From assembly GCF_002899895.1 (NCBI RefSeq), contig NZ_PPEI02000005.1, positions 124,001 through 188,000 of the forward strand: a stretch of DNA of 64,000 nt, given 5' to 3'. The notes beneath the pieces are model-generated. The model worked only from the letters and a program-made list of their open reading frames with translations, ran no database searches and was not told the origin of the DNA. The translations under genes were made by a program, and so were the position numbers. The DNA is from Chryseobacterium oncorhynchi. Its GTDB lineage: Bacteria > Bacteroidota > Bacteroidia > Flavobacteriales > Weeksellaceae. This document shows positions 7,471-16,393 of the stretch, piece after piece; within the stretch, counting starts at the first letter, position 1, and every line of letters begins with the position of its first letter.

Positions 7471-8376
7471 ATGCTACAGATGGAAATAAAAATACCACGG
7501 AAACCACGCCTCATGACATGCACCTTATATCTGCTTTTGACAGGTATACTCATTTTATCCTGTAAAAGCAAAAACCATAATTACATAGTTTATTACAATA
7601 GGGTAAATGAAATTGACAGTATTTATAGGATGGCCAATCAGCCTGAAGAAGCTATAAAGCAATACCGAAAATTATTCAAAAGATACAACCCAAAAAATCA
7701 GGAGCGTATTAAGGAATATGAAACCTACATCATACTTGCAGAACAATATCATCAAAATTTTGGTGGAAAGAAAAGCCTTTATAAACTTATTCCCTTGCTT
7801 GCTCCTTATGAGGGTTCCTATAAAAAGTATTTTGGCTTATATCAAAAATACGAAATAGACAGCAGTGAAGTAAAGCAAAAAATTACTGATTGGAAGAAAG
7901 GATTGAATAAAAGATTAGTGGACTCTTTTAGCATTGCTTTCATCAGGGATCAGGCAGAGGGCAGAAAAAACCCTCAATTGATGGTAAAAAACGATAAAAT
8001 AAACGCTCAATTATTAAAATGGACCTTTGATAACTATGGTTACCCATCAATGCAAAAAATAGGGCTTATTGGGAATAATGGTGTATTCATGCCAATGCAT
8101 CCCTTGTTCAGTCATATGGTAGATGCTGAAGAGTATTCTTATTTAAAAACAAAAATGTTGGAATATATAAAATCTGGAGACTGTGTCCCCCGGGATTACG
8201 CCAACATGGTAGACAGATATAGTCTTCAGATAAGCAAAAAAGGAATGGTGTACGGAATATATCCCAGCTATGATGCAATGATAGACACTGTAAAAGTAAA
8301 TCGCAACAGAAAAAGCATAGGTTTGCCCAGCTTTAAGCACGCCTCCAAAATCACAAAAGATTATTTAAAGAAATGA
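7471..8376 (+). CDS. Lipoprotein of the grasp-with-spasm operon (DUF6624-like C-terminus)
   Basis: This protein of about 301 residues has a lipoprotein signal (TLYLLLTGILILSC). ATG 7471 and ATG 7480 are both possible starts, and an even earlier TTG at 7468 is less likely. The middle (about 40-130) is helical with a TPR-like look (QPEEAIKQYRKLFKRYNP). The C-terminal part (about 180-270) follows a pattern I associate with DUF6624: YGYPSMQKIG, then HPLFSHMVDAEEYSYLK, then MVDRYSLQI and MVYGIYP. Its stop overlaps the start of gwsG (ATGA), so it is made with the maturation enzymes. Its place in the envelope could fit export, immunity or reception of the peptide; none of these is shown. Confidence 0.75.
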   Translation: MLQMEIKIPRKPRLMTCTLYLLLTGILILSCKSKNHNYIVYYNRVNEIDSIYRMANQPEEAIKQYRKLFKRYNPKNQERIKEYETYIILAEQYHQNFGGKKSLYKLIPLLAPYEGSYKKYFGLYQKYEIDSSEVKQKITDWKKGLNKRLVDSFSIAFIRDQAEGRKNPQLMVKNDKINAQLLKWTFDNYGYPSMQKIGLIGNNGVFMPMHPLFSHMVDAEEYSYLKTKMLEYIKSGDCVPRDYANMVDRYSLQISKKGMVYGIYPSYDAMIDTVKVNRNRKSIGLPSFKHASKITKDYLKK

Positions 8377-9278
8377 TTCTTATTATTTCCAATAACAGCG
8401 AAAGAACTACTGTTAAAATCATCAAATGGCTTTTGAAAATGGATAAAAAATTTATCCGTGTACATGAGAATGAAGTCTTTGAAATTAAAGTGATTAATAA
8501 AAGTATTTTTTTGGAGAGTAACAGAAACTCTTTTTTTCTGGAAGATATCTCTAGTGTATGGTACAGAAGAGGAAGATTGAAAATAAAACGTTTGAGATAT
8601 GAAAACCAATCGGTTAATGCCCATATGAATGAGGTACAGCACTGGCTGGAAGACTATGTAAGGAAAACTCTGGAATCTAAAAAACACATTAACAAGGAAA
8701 GCAATAGTGATATCAATAAGCTTTTGGTCTTGGAAAAAGCACAGAAAATAGGATTGGACGTTCCCAAGTATTTTTTGGCAGACCATACAGACACTATTCT
8801 ATTGGGTGATACTATTATTAAAACAATTGCAGGAAATCCAATATTAGATTCAGTAGATACAGATTTGAATGGCATTATGTATACCACGGTTGTTCAAAAG
8901 AAAGAAAAGTCCAGCTTCTTTATTACTTTTTTTCAGGAGAAAATTGACAAAAATTTTGAAATCCGAACCTTCTATCTCAACGGAAAATGCTGGTCTATGG
9001 CTATCTTTTCTCAAAATGATGAACAAACGAAAACAGATTTCAGAAAGTATAATTTAACAAAGCCCAACAGAAATATCCCTTATCAACTTTCCAGTGAAAT
9101 TGAGGAGAAAATTCATCTACTGATGCTTTCTCTTGATCTCAATTGTGGTTCCCTGGATTTCATCAAGGGAAAGGATGGCCGGTTTTATTTCCTTGAAGTA
9201 AATACCATTGGTCAGTTTCTGGGTATGTCCTATGCATGTAACTATTCGCTGGACAAAGAAATAGCTGATTATTTATGA
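8373..9278 (+). CDS. gwsG: ATP-grasp peptide maturase, grasp-with-spasm system
   Basis: This 301-residue protein is an ATP-grasp ligase of the MvdC/MvdD (graspetide) type, expected to use ATP to close ester or amide links between side chains of the precursor core. The N-terminal segment contains SVWYRRGRL (about residues 60-70), the W-Y/x-R-R signature of this branch. The C-terminal end shows the metal/ATP-binding set LDFIKGKDGRFYFLEVNTIG (D and the E-x-N pair, about residues 265-284). The start ATG at 8373 overlaps the stop of the lipoprotein gene, and the stop overlaps the start of the 59-codon gene, so translation is probably coupled. The partner SPASM protein at 9451 makes assignment to the grasp-with-spasm family firm. 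Confidence 0.9.
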   Translation: MILIISNNSERTTVKIIKWLLKMDKKFIRVHENEVFEIKVINKSIFLESNRNSFFLEDISSVWYRRGRLKIKRLRYENQSVNAHMNEVQHWLEDYVRKTLESKKHINKESNSDINKLLVLEKAQKIGLDVPKYFLADHTDTILLGDTIIKTIAGNPILDSVDTDLNGIMYTTVVQKKEKSSFFITFFQEKIDKNFEIRTFYLNGKCWSMAIFSQNDEQTKTDFRKYNLTKPNRNIPYQLSSEIEEKIHLLMLSLDLNCGSLDFIKGKDGRFYFLEVNTIGQFLGMSYACNYSLDKEIADYL

Positions 9279-9454
9279 AGATAAAAGTTAAAGAAAAAAA
9301 TAAGTTACCTCTAACCTTTAAACATATAGACGTTTTTGAGGATCAAAAATTTAAACAGAAAAGCGATATCATCTATTTTGTAGAATGTAAAAAGTACCAA
9401 ACAGACTTCTACATAAGAGAAAGGCCTATAAAATCTTTAAATCGTCTATTATGA
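9275..9454 (+). CDS. Unrecognised 59-residue protein coupled between gwsG and gwsS
   Basis: This frame runs ATG 9275 to TGA 9454 and encodes a lysine-rich protein (MKIKVKEKNKLPLTFKHIDV ... PIKSLNRLL) with one cysteine (C38). It starts in an ATGA overlap with gwsG and ends in an ATGA overlap with gwsS, and it fills the interval exactly. That is strong evidence that it is translated. No signal peptide or membrane segment is present. It could be a docking or leader-binding subunit, or a small accessory of the maturase; I do not know a named family for it. Automatic gene callers with a length limit of 60 codons would miss it. Confidence 0.8.
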   Translation: MKIKVKEKNKLPLTFKHIDVFEDQKFKQKSDIIYFVECKKYQTDFYIRERPIKSLNRLL

Positions 9455-10518
9455 GGTATTTTAATTTATTTTCTACCCTAAAGATTACAAAAGGAGCAGG
9501 CAGAATACTAATCTCAGACCTGCAGAGAAATGTATCAGAGTTATATCCTCTGGAACTTAATGAAATGATTGAGGAATTAAAAAACCTTTCCATTGAAGAG
9601 GTTTTAGGAATGTATGATGAAGAATCAAAAAAGATAGCTCAGGAATATCTGGATATACTGCTGGAGAATGAATATGGGTTTATTACAGATAATTACCGGG
9701 AAGAGGGTTTTCCGCCCCTATCTCATGAGTATTTTGAACCGAGCATAATAACCGATCTTTTTTTGGAGATGGCAGATATCAGTATACTGGATCAACTTAA
9801 AATTTCAGTAGAGAATCTTGAAATTAAACATCTGGTTATTTACAGCTCAAAATCATTACTCATAGAAGATTTTATATACATTGACAAGATATTTAAATCT
9901 TCCGTGTTATCAGGAATAGAAATATTTTCTCCATTTTATGAAGAAATAAATGACATATTCATACAGAACCTCAACAAAGGAACAGAGAGAATATACAGTC
10001 TTATTTTTTATAATTGTGCTAAGGAAGCTTTCAAAACCAAGGATGAATTCAGGTTTACTTTAAACTTTTTGGAAGACCATTTAAAAATATCTTCCTGCGG
10101 AAAAGTAGATATGAAATATTTCAATACGAACCTGCCTAAAATTCTGGAAGCCATCAATCACAATTCCTGTCTGCATAAGAAAATAGGAATTGATAAAGAT
10201 GGCCATATTAAAAATTGTCCCTTAATGCAGGAAAACTTTGGGAATATCCGGAATGTAAGCCTAGAGGAAGCATTGCAACACCCAGACTTTAAAAAATACT
10301 GGAACCTCACCAAAGACCATATAGAAGTTTGTAAGGACTGTGAGTTCAGATACATCTGTACAGACTGCAGAGCTTATACGGAAAGCTCTCATTATACTCC
10401 CAATGGATTAGACCTCTCAAAGCCTCTAAAATGTGGCTATAATCCCTATACTAATGAATGGGAAGAATGGAGTGAAAATCCACTAAAACAGAAAGCCATC
10501 CATTCTTACAACTTATAG
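9451..10518 (+). CDS. gwsS: SPASM-domain peptide maturase, grasp-with-spasm system
   Basis: This 355-residue protein has a C-terminal SPASM cluster-binding domain: C240 and C256 (with the G-x4-C ending DGHIKNC), then C294-x2-C297-x5-C303-x2-C306, then C328. These seven cysteines fit the SPASM pattern for auxiliary iron-sulfur clusters. The first 235 residues have no C-x3-C-x2-C radical SAM motif, so the usual catalytic cluster is absent, although the region may keep a degenerate barrel. The N-terminus (RYFNLFSTLKITKGAGRILI) has the look of family members. It probably works with GwsG on the precursor; its exact reaction is not established. It is the last gene of the coupled operon. Confidence 0.88.
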   Translation: MRYFNLFSTLKITKGAGRILISDLQRNVSELYPLELNEMIEELKNLSIEEVLGMYDEESKKIAQEYLDILLENEYGFITDNYREEGFPPLSHEYFEPSIITDLFLEMADISILDQLKISVENLEIKHLVIYSSKSLLIEDFIYIDKIFKSSVLSGIEIFSPFYEEINDIFIQNLNKGTERIYSLIFYNCAKEAFKTKDEFRFTLNFLEDHLKISSCGKVDMKYFNTNLPKILEAINHNSCLHKKIGIDKDGHIKNCPLMQENFGNIRNVSLEEALQHPDFKKYWNLTKDHIEVCKDCEFRYICTDCRAYTESSHYTPNGLDLSKPLKCGYNPYTNEWEEWSENPLKQKAIHSYNL

Positions 10519-10534
10519 TATTTCTCTTTACCTC

Positions 10535-10912
10535 TTATTTAAAAAACTTCCATTTTGGAATAATCGCCAACATCCCAAAACCTGTAAAAAGGAAAAGGTT
10601 GGTAACATCGGTATATAAAAACGTTGATAAGTAATAGTTGTGCATGAAAAAATGCAGTACCAATAGAACAGGAAACATAATAATTCCTATTTTTTTATAG
10701 AAAAACATCAGCACCAGACCTAGCATCATCAATACATCAATGGAGAAGATGATATAAAAATACCATTTTGGAATCTCAAGAAATTCATGTTGAATATATT
10801 CATCAACATCTATTCCCAGTCCCATTACTGTAAACAACATCAAGGCAGCAAATGCCAGTACAAATCCCCATCCTTTCTTCGGATCTTCGTCAAAATACGT
10901 GTATTCTTCCAT
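10535..10912 (-). CDS. Small membrane protein, unknown function
   Basis: This is a 125-residue protein with an acidic N-terminus (EEYTYFDEDPKKGW) and four membrane helices (about 16-33, 49-69, 73-90 and 97-117). The inner loops carry lysines. It is convergent with gwsS (16 bases between the stops), so it is not part of the peptide operon. No family is recognised. Confidence 0.7.
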   Translation of the reverse strand: MEEYTYFDEDPKKGWGFVLAFAALMLFTVMGLGIDVDEYIQHEFLEIPKWYFYIIFSIDVLMMLGLVLMFFYKKIGIIMFPVLLVLHFFMHNYYLSTFLYTDVTNLFLFTGFGMLAIIPKWKFFK

Positions 10913-10925
10913 AGGTACAAAAATA

Positions 10926-10957
10926 AAGAACTTATGAGAGATTTCATAAGTTCTTTT
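10926..10957 (-). terminator. Terminator of the Lrp/AsnC gene
   Basis: A 12-base-pair perfect stem (AAGAACTTATGA, 10926-10937, with 10944-10955) lies between the stop of the Lrp-type gene (10982) and the start of the next leftward gene (10912). Read leftward it is followed by TTTATTTTTG, a usable T-rich tail. Confidence 0.75.
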
Positions 10958-10981
10958 ATAGTTATTCGTTTAAAATTTGAA

Positions 10982-11452
10982 TTAAATAGAGATAGCGTTG
11001 ATCAGTCTATTTTTGTCACTTAAGTATTCTTCCATAGAAATCATACTTTCAGTTCTCATTACATCCTGAATATCATCAATCTGATAAATAATTCTTTTGG
11101 CATCATCTGTATTCTTTGCTCTTACTTTACAGAAAATATTATATTTTCCGGAAATAACACTTGCCTCGATTACGTTAGGAATAGTTGACAATTCTTTCAA
11201 TACTTCTTGAGTACGGTTTGATTTTGTCAAAAGGATTCCGATGAAAGCTGTAAAGTGATAGTCCAGCTTACCATAATCGATGTTAAGAGATGATCCCAAA
11301 ATAATACCTGCATCTTCCATCTTTTTCACTCTTACGTGAATTGTTCCAGCAGAAACGTCCATCTGCTTTGCAATTTCAGTAAAAGGCATTCTTGTGTTTT
11401 CTACTAAGAAATCAAGAATTTTCTTGTCTATTTCGTCCAGTTGATAGTTCAT
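10982..11452 (-). CDS. Lrp/AsnC family transcriptional regulator
   Basis: This 156-residue protein has the standard length and two-domain plan of the family. An N-terminal helix-turn-helix (about 5-60: LDEIDKKILDFLVENTRMPF, then TEIAKQMDVSAGTIHVRVKK) is followed by the RAM ligand-binding and oligomerisation domain (about 70-145), with IEASVISGKYNIFCKVRAK as the central strands. Such proteins sense amino acids and act as global or local regulators. The target and ligand cannot be told from the sequence. It is a single gene with its own terminator. Confidence 0.92.
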   Translation of the reverse strand: MNYQLDEIDKKILDFLVENTRMPFTEIAKQMDVSAGTIHVRVKKMEDAGIILGSSLNIDYGKLDYHFTAFIGILLTKSNRTQEVLKELSTIPNVIEASVISGKYNIFCKVRAKNTDDAKRIIYQIDDIQDVMRTESMISMEEYLSDKNRLINAISI

Positions 11453-11586
11453 ATTAGTTAAATTACAATTTCTTTAAAAAATCTATGTATTTTTTGCAAA
11501 TTTACGAAAAATAATTTAACTAAAAAATATATATCAAATATTAACAATAATTAACACGGATGATAAAAATCATTAAAATATTCTGA

Positions 11587-14500
11587 TTATTTAGCATTTG
11601 ATTTTATAGAATCTGTTTTTATTTCAGCTTTGTCCGCAACGGTTTTTTTGTCTTTTTTCTTCTTTTTAAACAAAGAATTGAAGCTTTTACTCCACATAAC
11701 CCCTACTCCATAGGCTTGATTAGCAGCTCCATTTGTACTTATCATACCGATGTTAGTAGGCTTAGAATACCCTCGTAGAACCAAAGTACCATCATTTTTC
11801 TTAGAAAGATCATATTCAATGGATCCTTCACCCGAAAGATAATTATTTTGTACTCCACTGTTATTGGCATCAGTTTTAGACAATGGAATTCCCAAGCCAG
11901 TTTTTATGTTTATTCTAGGTGAAACAGCAACACTAAGTCCTGCATTGGCTCTGTCTCCAATGTTAGAATTTTGATCACCTTTTACATAGTTCAAGTCAAT
12001 CTGGAATTCATTACTCATCGTATTCAGGACGGATCCCAACTGCTTTAGAAGCATATTATATCCTGAGGATTCAGCAACGCTACCTACGTTTACATCTACT
12101 CCACCTGTGTTGGACACATTGAAGGTACTCAAAAGAAGCACGGAACCAAACTGAAGTACTTTTTCTCCTTCCTGGCTCATTTTAGCTGCCAGTGTTTCTC
12201 TTACCTGACTGGAAACATCCATTGCTGTAAGGTTCAGTTCCACCTTAGGATCCATCAAAGACTCGGTAATGTTGGCCTGCAACATAATACTGATTGGCTG
12301 AAGTTTTCCCATACTCAGATATTCTCCTGCATTAGAAACCATTCTTACATAGTTGGCTGTAATATCCAGCGCCGGCTTCATAGCGTCACCATCCCATCTG
12401 ATACTACTATTCTTTTCAATTTGGAAAGTCTTGTTAAGGATTGCTTTAGAAACAAATGTACCGTTATCCACCTTATATGTTCCGCTCATGGCAATATTTC
12501 CTTGTCTGTTCATCTGGAACTTCAGTGGATCTGCCACTCCTTTTACAGTAATATTTCCTACATCATCACCAACAAGTACATTTACAGTGGTTCCTTTATC
12601 CACAGCCAAATTGAAATCAATATTCATATTGGCACCTGTCTTTTTCTTTTCTTCCAGGGTTACTAAACCATCTTTTCCTTCTTTCAGGAACCTCAGCATC
12701 TTGAATTCTTCAACATTGGATGTAGAACTGGAATTAAAAGTAAAAGTACTTCCGTTAAGGGCTTTCATATTAGGGGTTGTAATACTCAATCCCGAAACCG
12801 GTCCGTCCACATAAAGATCTCCCTGTCCATATACTCTCCCCCAAAATAAATCAAAGTCTTTTTGAGCAGTATTAAGCATCAACAGGTTATCTGCTCTCAT
12901 TACGAGAGATACCCCCATTGAAGAAAGCGTTTCAAACTGGATCGCCCCAGAGATATTCCCTTTCGAGTTTGATCTCCCGTCGTGAACCTCAATATTGTTG
13001 AGGATTGCCAATCCTTTGGTTAGCTGGATCACTGTATCATCAAATGAATAATCTACTCCTGTAAAGAGAAGCTTTAATCCAAAATCTTTTAAGGCTATAT
13101 CTCCACTATAATCAAGGTTACGAAGTTTCCCATTAATTTTAAGATCTCCGGTTGCCTTACCTCTAAGATTTCCAAAAATAGTCTGAACAAACTGCTGTGT
13201 AAATGATAAGTCAAAGTCTCTCATTTCTGCTGTCAGATCAATAGTTGGAGAGGCTGTATTGTTATTAACTGTACCGGTAAGGTTCAGACTATTGTTTCCA
13301 AGCACTCCTGCTGAATGAACTTTAACATCAATGTCATATACATTCAGTGAGAATCCATTGGTGGCAGAAATAGAGATATCTCCCATTTCATTACCATTCA
13401 TTTTAATATCATCTACGGTAAGATCTACCAATGGCTGTAAAGTGCTTTTATCCATTCTGATCTTTACACTTCCGTTGGCAAGACCTTGTATATCCATACC
13501 ATTTCCTCCGGATTGCATCTCCAGAAGTTTTTCGATGGCAAAATCACTAATATCAGCATCTACATAAAAATCTTTGGCGGATTTAAATTGTGCTTCTTTG
13601 ATAAATAAAGCACTTTTATCAGAATAAACCCTCAGATTCCGAATGTCAAAATCTGCAGTTTTCTTTCTATAAGTAATAGAATGATTAAGCTCCGGACTGG
13701 TATCTATTGCCCATGTAACTTCATTGAATTTAACTTCAGTAGGTTCAAACTTAAATACATAATCACCTGCAGCATCTGTAGACTGATCAACGTTAATGGC
13801 ATATTCTTTAAGCTTTTCGTTGAGCTCATCATCCGGACTTCCATGTTTAAATACGGTTGCCAAATGAAGAGTATTTCCATTTTCATTGTTCCCTTTAAGT
13901 TCAAAATCCTTAATAATATTCTTATTGTATTCTAATCTGTTGATTCTGGCATACAATTGCTGATCAAGATTGGCTGTGTTTATTCTTATTTTGACACTAT
14001 CTACCGAGGCACTATCTTTATTAATATTCTTCCGATCATTAATTTTATAGTCAGGATTAGAGGATGCTAAGGCTTTATCGGCATCAGTAATCTCTTCCTC
14101 TTTTGTCATGATGTACTTTAAAGCTGATGCATCAAGATTCAAGATCAGGTTATTGGAATTCCCATCATATTCTCCTTCTACCAATGCTCCATGAGGCAGC
14201 TTCAATTCGGGTAGGAAATAATTAACCAATCCTTGTTGTACGTCAAACTTCATCGCAAAATTCTGGTCTCTGTATAATTTTCTTGGTGGTGGACCCACCA
14301 GTATTCTTCCTACTCCATTCTCTACCATTCCTGCCAGATCAGCAAGACTGTATTTACCAGATATTTTCCCTGTAGCAGCCCCTGGTGCATCTACATCTAT
14401 CACACGTCCTCCGGCTTCTATAAAGGTCTTTACTTTAGCATTGGGAATATCATATTTTTGAGTGGCTGTGGCAAAGTGCAGGTTATTGGCATTAACATCC

Positions 14501-16389
14501 AATGTAAGATCATTAATGGACGACATAGACATTTTACCCTCCACCTGGCCGCTTACAATCTGGCTTCCTGGTTTATTGGTAAAATAGTTCATGTTCAGAT
14601 GGGTAACGTCAGCATTTACATCCATAGCTACTTTAGAAGTACTGAAGTCTATCAGTCCTTTGATAGTAGCCTTAGCCTGCTCATCGTTAACCGTAATAAG
14701 CCCGTTATATTTCTTATGATCCAGTTGTCCGTCAAGATATAGATTATTGATAACCTTATCCATAATTTCAATGCTGGAAATCTGGGATTTAGTAGTAAGA
14801 CGCATTGTATTTACATCAAAGCTCTGCCCATTCAGATCAAATTTTCCGGAGATTAAACCTACTGTTTTATTTTTTGTAATTACAGAGGTATTTAAATCTT
14901 TTACATCAAGATACCCTGAATATTTTGGCATTGCAGTACTATATCCTGTTAGAGTAAGCTTGGAAATTTTTGCCTGCCCAATCCCTGTCATCAGATTTCC
15001 GTTATCCACATAGATTTGGTCCGGATTTACCTTTGCTGTTCCGTTATATTTTAGCTTTCCAAAATCATCGGCAAAATTCTTCATCTTGCTGGAGATAAAA
15101 GTAGGCATCATTGCTTTTAGGTCTTTGTAGGTAAAGTCTGTCGAAAGATCCTTTGTTTCGATGGAAAAGTGCCCATCCAGAAGATTGTCAACCTTCATCG
15201 TTTTGGTCGCAATATTCACGTCAGGATTTCGGATCAGGAAATTTTCAAGGTGAAATTTATTTAAAGGACCTGTCATTTTCCCTGCAAGGTTAAATGGCTT
15301 GAAATTATCCCAGTTCGTCACAAAATAGCTGATATCATATCCGCTCACCTGACTTCCCTGTTGTATATTCATATCCCAACGAACTTTATCTGCAAAATCT
15401 GCCCAAGAGCCATCGTGAAGATTGAATTTAATATCTCCCTGAAGCAAGGTATGATCCGTATTTAAAGTAAGATCTTTTAAGGATAAAAATTGTTTAGTTA
15501 AGGATAATTCCGTTGAAAAAGTATCAACGATATGAGATTTTCCCCATCTGGAAGTCACAAAGGACATATTATTAATAAGCGCCGAAACATTGGGACCATT
15601 TACCTTAACGTTGGGAGCTTTTAAGTTGAAATTTGTCGCAGTAAGCCATTTCCCCTGTTCTCCGGAAGAGTTTTCATTAATAATAGAAACCTTAGAATCA
15701 AGGATCTGTACTCTCGAGTTTAATTGAAAGGGAGGTTTTTTGGGATCTCTTTTTTTCCCATCATCAAAGAGTTCTGTAAATCTGACAAAGTTGGAGATAC
15801 TGTCTCCTTTATAAGTAATGACTTTTACTTCTGCATTAACGAGTGTCAGGGAATTAAAGCTTAAAGAATTACTCTTTCCTGAAATAGCATTTACAGCCAA
15901 AGATATCCAGTCGGAGTCTGCACGAAATTCACGTGCTTTAATGAAATCTAATCCTTTATAGTCTTTTACTTTTAGTCCTTTTATTGTTACATTTCCGAAA
16001 TAATTCACATCTACACTTTCCGTAGAAAATCCGGATTTAAAATCATTATTCACAAGCTTTAGAGCCTGATCTGCCGCCCATTGTTTGGTCACCGGAAGGT
16101 TAACTGCAACCAGCACTCCTCCTACCAGAACAATACCTAACCAAAAGAGAATCAGCAAAAGCTTCGCCCACCAGCTGTAACTGGTCACATCTTTTATAGC
16201 CTGTTTCCCAAACTCTTCTGCCGTTTCTATGGGATGATTAATTGCATCTGAAGCCAGCTCAGATGCCTCTTTAACTGTTTCCCGAACCTTGCCCTCTACA
16301 TTTTCCACAGTCTTCTGTACCTGATCACCTAGGTTTTCAGTTACGGATTTTTTATTCTCATTCTCGTTATTATTCTCTAACTTTGCCAT
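11587..16389 (-). CDS. tamB: TamB-like translocation/assembly protein (DUF490)
   Basis: This 1600-residue protein is the inner-membrane-anchored, periplasm-spanning partner in outer-membrane biogenesis and lipid transport (AsmA/TamB/VPS13-like superfamily). An amphipathic N-terminal helix (about 15-65) is followed by one membrane helix (LLLILFWLGIVLVGGVLVAV, 77-96) and very long repetitive beta-rich groove segments. The C-terminal TamB/DUF490 domain contains AGEYLSMGKLQPISIMLQ and LLSTFNV. Start 16389 (MAKLENNN) was preferred over an upstream codon at 16458 that would overlap tsaD. It leaves only four bases to the divergent tsaD start. The last 20 residues are lysine-rich. Confidence 0.9.
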   Translation of the reverse strand: MAKLENNNENENKKSVTENLGDQVQKTVENVEGKVRETVKEASELASDAINHPIETAEEFGKQAIKDVTSYSWWAKLLLILFWLGIVLVGGVLVAVNLPVTKQWAADQALKLVNNDFKSGFSTESVDVNYFGNVTIKGLKVKDYKGLDFIKAREFRADSDWISLAVNAISGKSNSLSFNSLTLVNAEVKVITYKGDSISNFVRFTELFDDGKKRDPKKPPFQLNSRVQILDSKVSIINENSSGEQGKWLTATNFNLKAPNVKVNGPNVSALINNMSFVTSRWGKSHIVDTFSTELSLTKQFLSLKDLTLNTDHTLLQGDIKFNLHDGSWADFADKVRWDMNIQQGSQVSGYDISYFVTNWDNFKPFNLAGKMTGPLNKFHLENFLIRNPDVNIATKTMKVDNLLDGHFSIETKDLSTDFTYKDLKAMMPTFISSKMKNFADDFGKLKYNGTAKVNPDQIYVDNGNLMTGIGQAKISKLTLTGYSTAMPKYSGYLDVKDLNTSVITKNKTVGLISGKFDLNGQSFDVNTMRLTTKSQISSIEIMDKVINNLYLDGQLDHKKYNGLITVNDEQAKATIKGLIDFSTSKVAMDVNADVTHLNMNYFTNKPGSQIVSGQVEGKMSMSSINDLTLDVNANNLHFATATQKYDIPNAKVKTFIEAGGRVIDVDAPGAATGKISGKYSLADLAGMVENGVGRILVGPPPRKLYRDQNFAMKFDVQQGLVNYFLPELKLPHGALVEGEYDGNSNNLILNLDASALKYIMTKEEEITDADKALASSNPDYKINDRKNINKDSASVDSVKIRINTANLDQQLYARINRLEYNKNIIKDFELKGNNENGNTLHLATVFKHGSPDDELNEKLKEYAINVDQSTDAAGDYVFKFEPTEVKFNEVTWAIDTSPELNHSITYRKKTADFDIRNLRVYSDKSALFIKEAQFKSAKDFYVDADISDFAIEKLLEMQSGGNGMDIQGLANGSVKIRMDKSTLQPLVDLTVDDIKMNGNEMGDISISATNGFSLNVYDIDVKVHSAGVLGNNSLNLTGTVNNNTASPTIDLTAEMRDFDLSFTQQFVQTIFGNLRGKATGDLKINGKLRNLDYSGDIALKDFGLKLLFTGVDYSFDDTVIQLTKGLAILNNIEVHDGRSNSKGNISGAIQFETLSSMGVSLVMRADNLLMLNTAQKDFDLFWGRVYGQGDLYVDGPVSGLSITTPNMKALNGSTFTFNSSSTSNVEEFKMLRFLKEGKDGLVTLEEKKKTGANMNIDFNLAVDKGTTVNVLVGDDVGNITVKGVADPLKFQMNRQGNIAMSGTYKVDNGTFVSKAILNKTFQIEKNSSIRWDGDAMKPALDITANYVRMVSNAGEYLSMGKLQPISIMLQANITESLMDPKVELNLTAMDVSSQVRETLAAKMSQEGEKVLQFGSVLLLSTFNVSNTGGVDVNVGSVAESSGYNMLLKQLGSVLNTMSNEFQIDLNYVKGDQNSNIGDRANAGLSVAVSPRINIKTGLGIPLSKTDANNSGVQNNYLSGEGSIEYDLSKKNDGTLVLRGYSKPTNIGMISTNGAANQAYGVGVMWSKSFNSLFKKKKKDKKTVADKAEIKTDSIKSNAK

Positions 16390-16393
16390 TATT

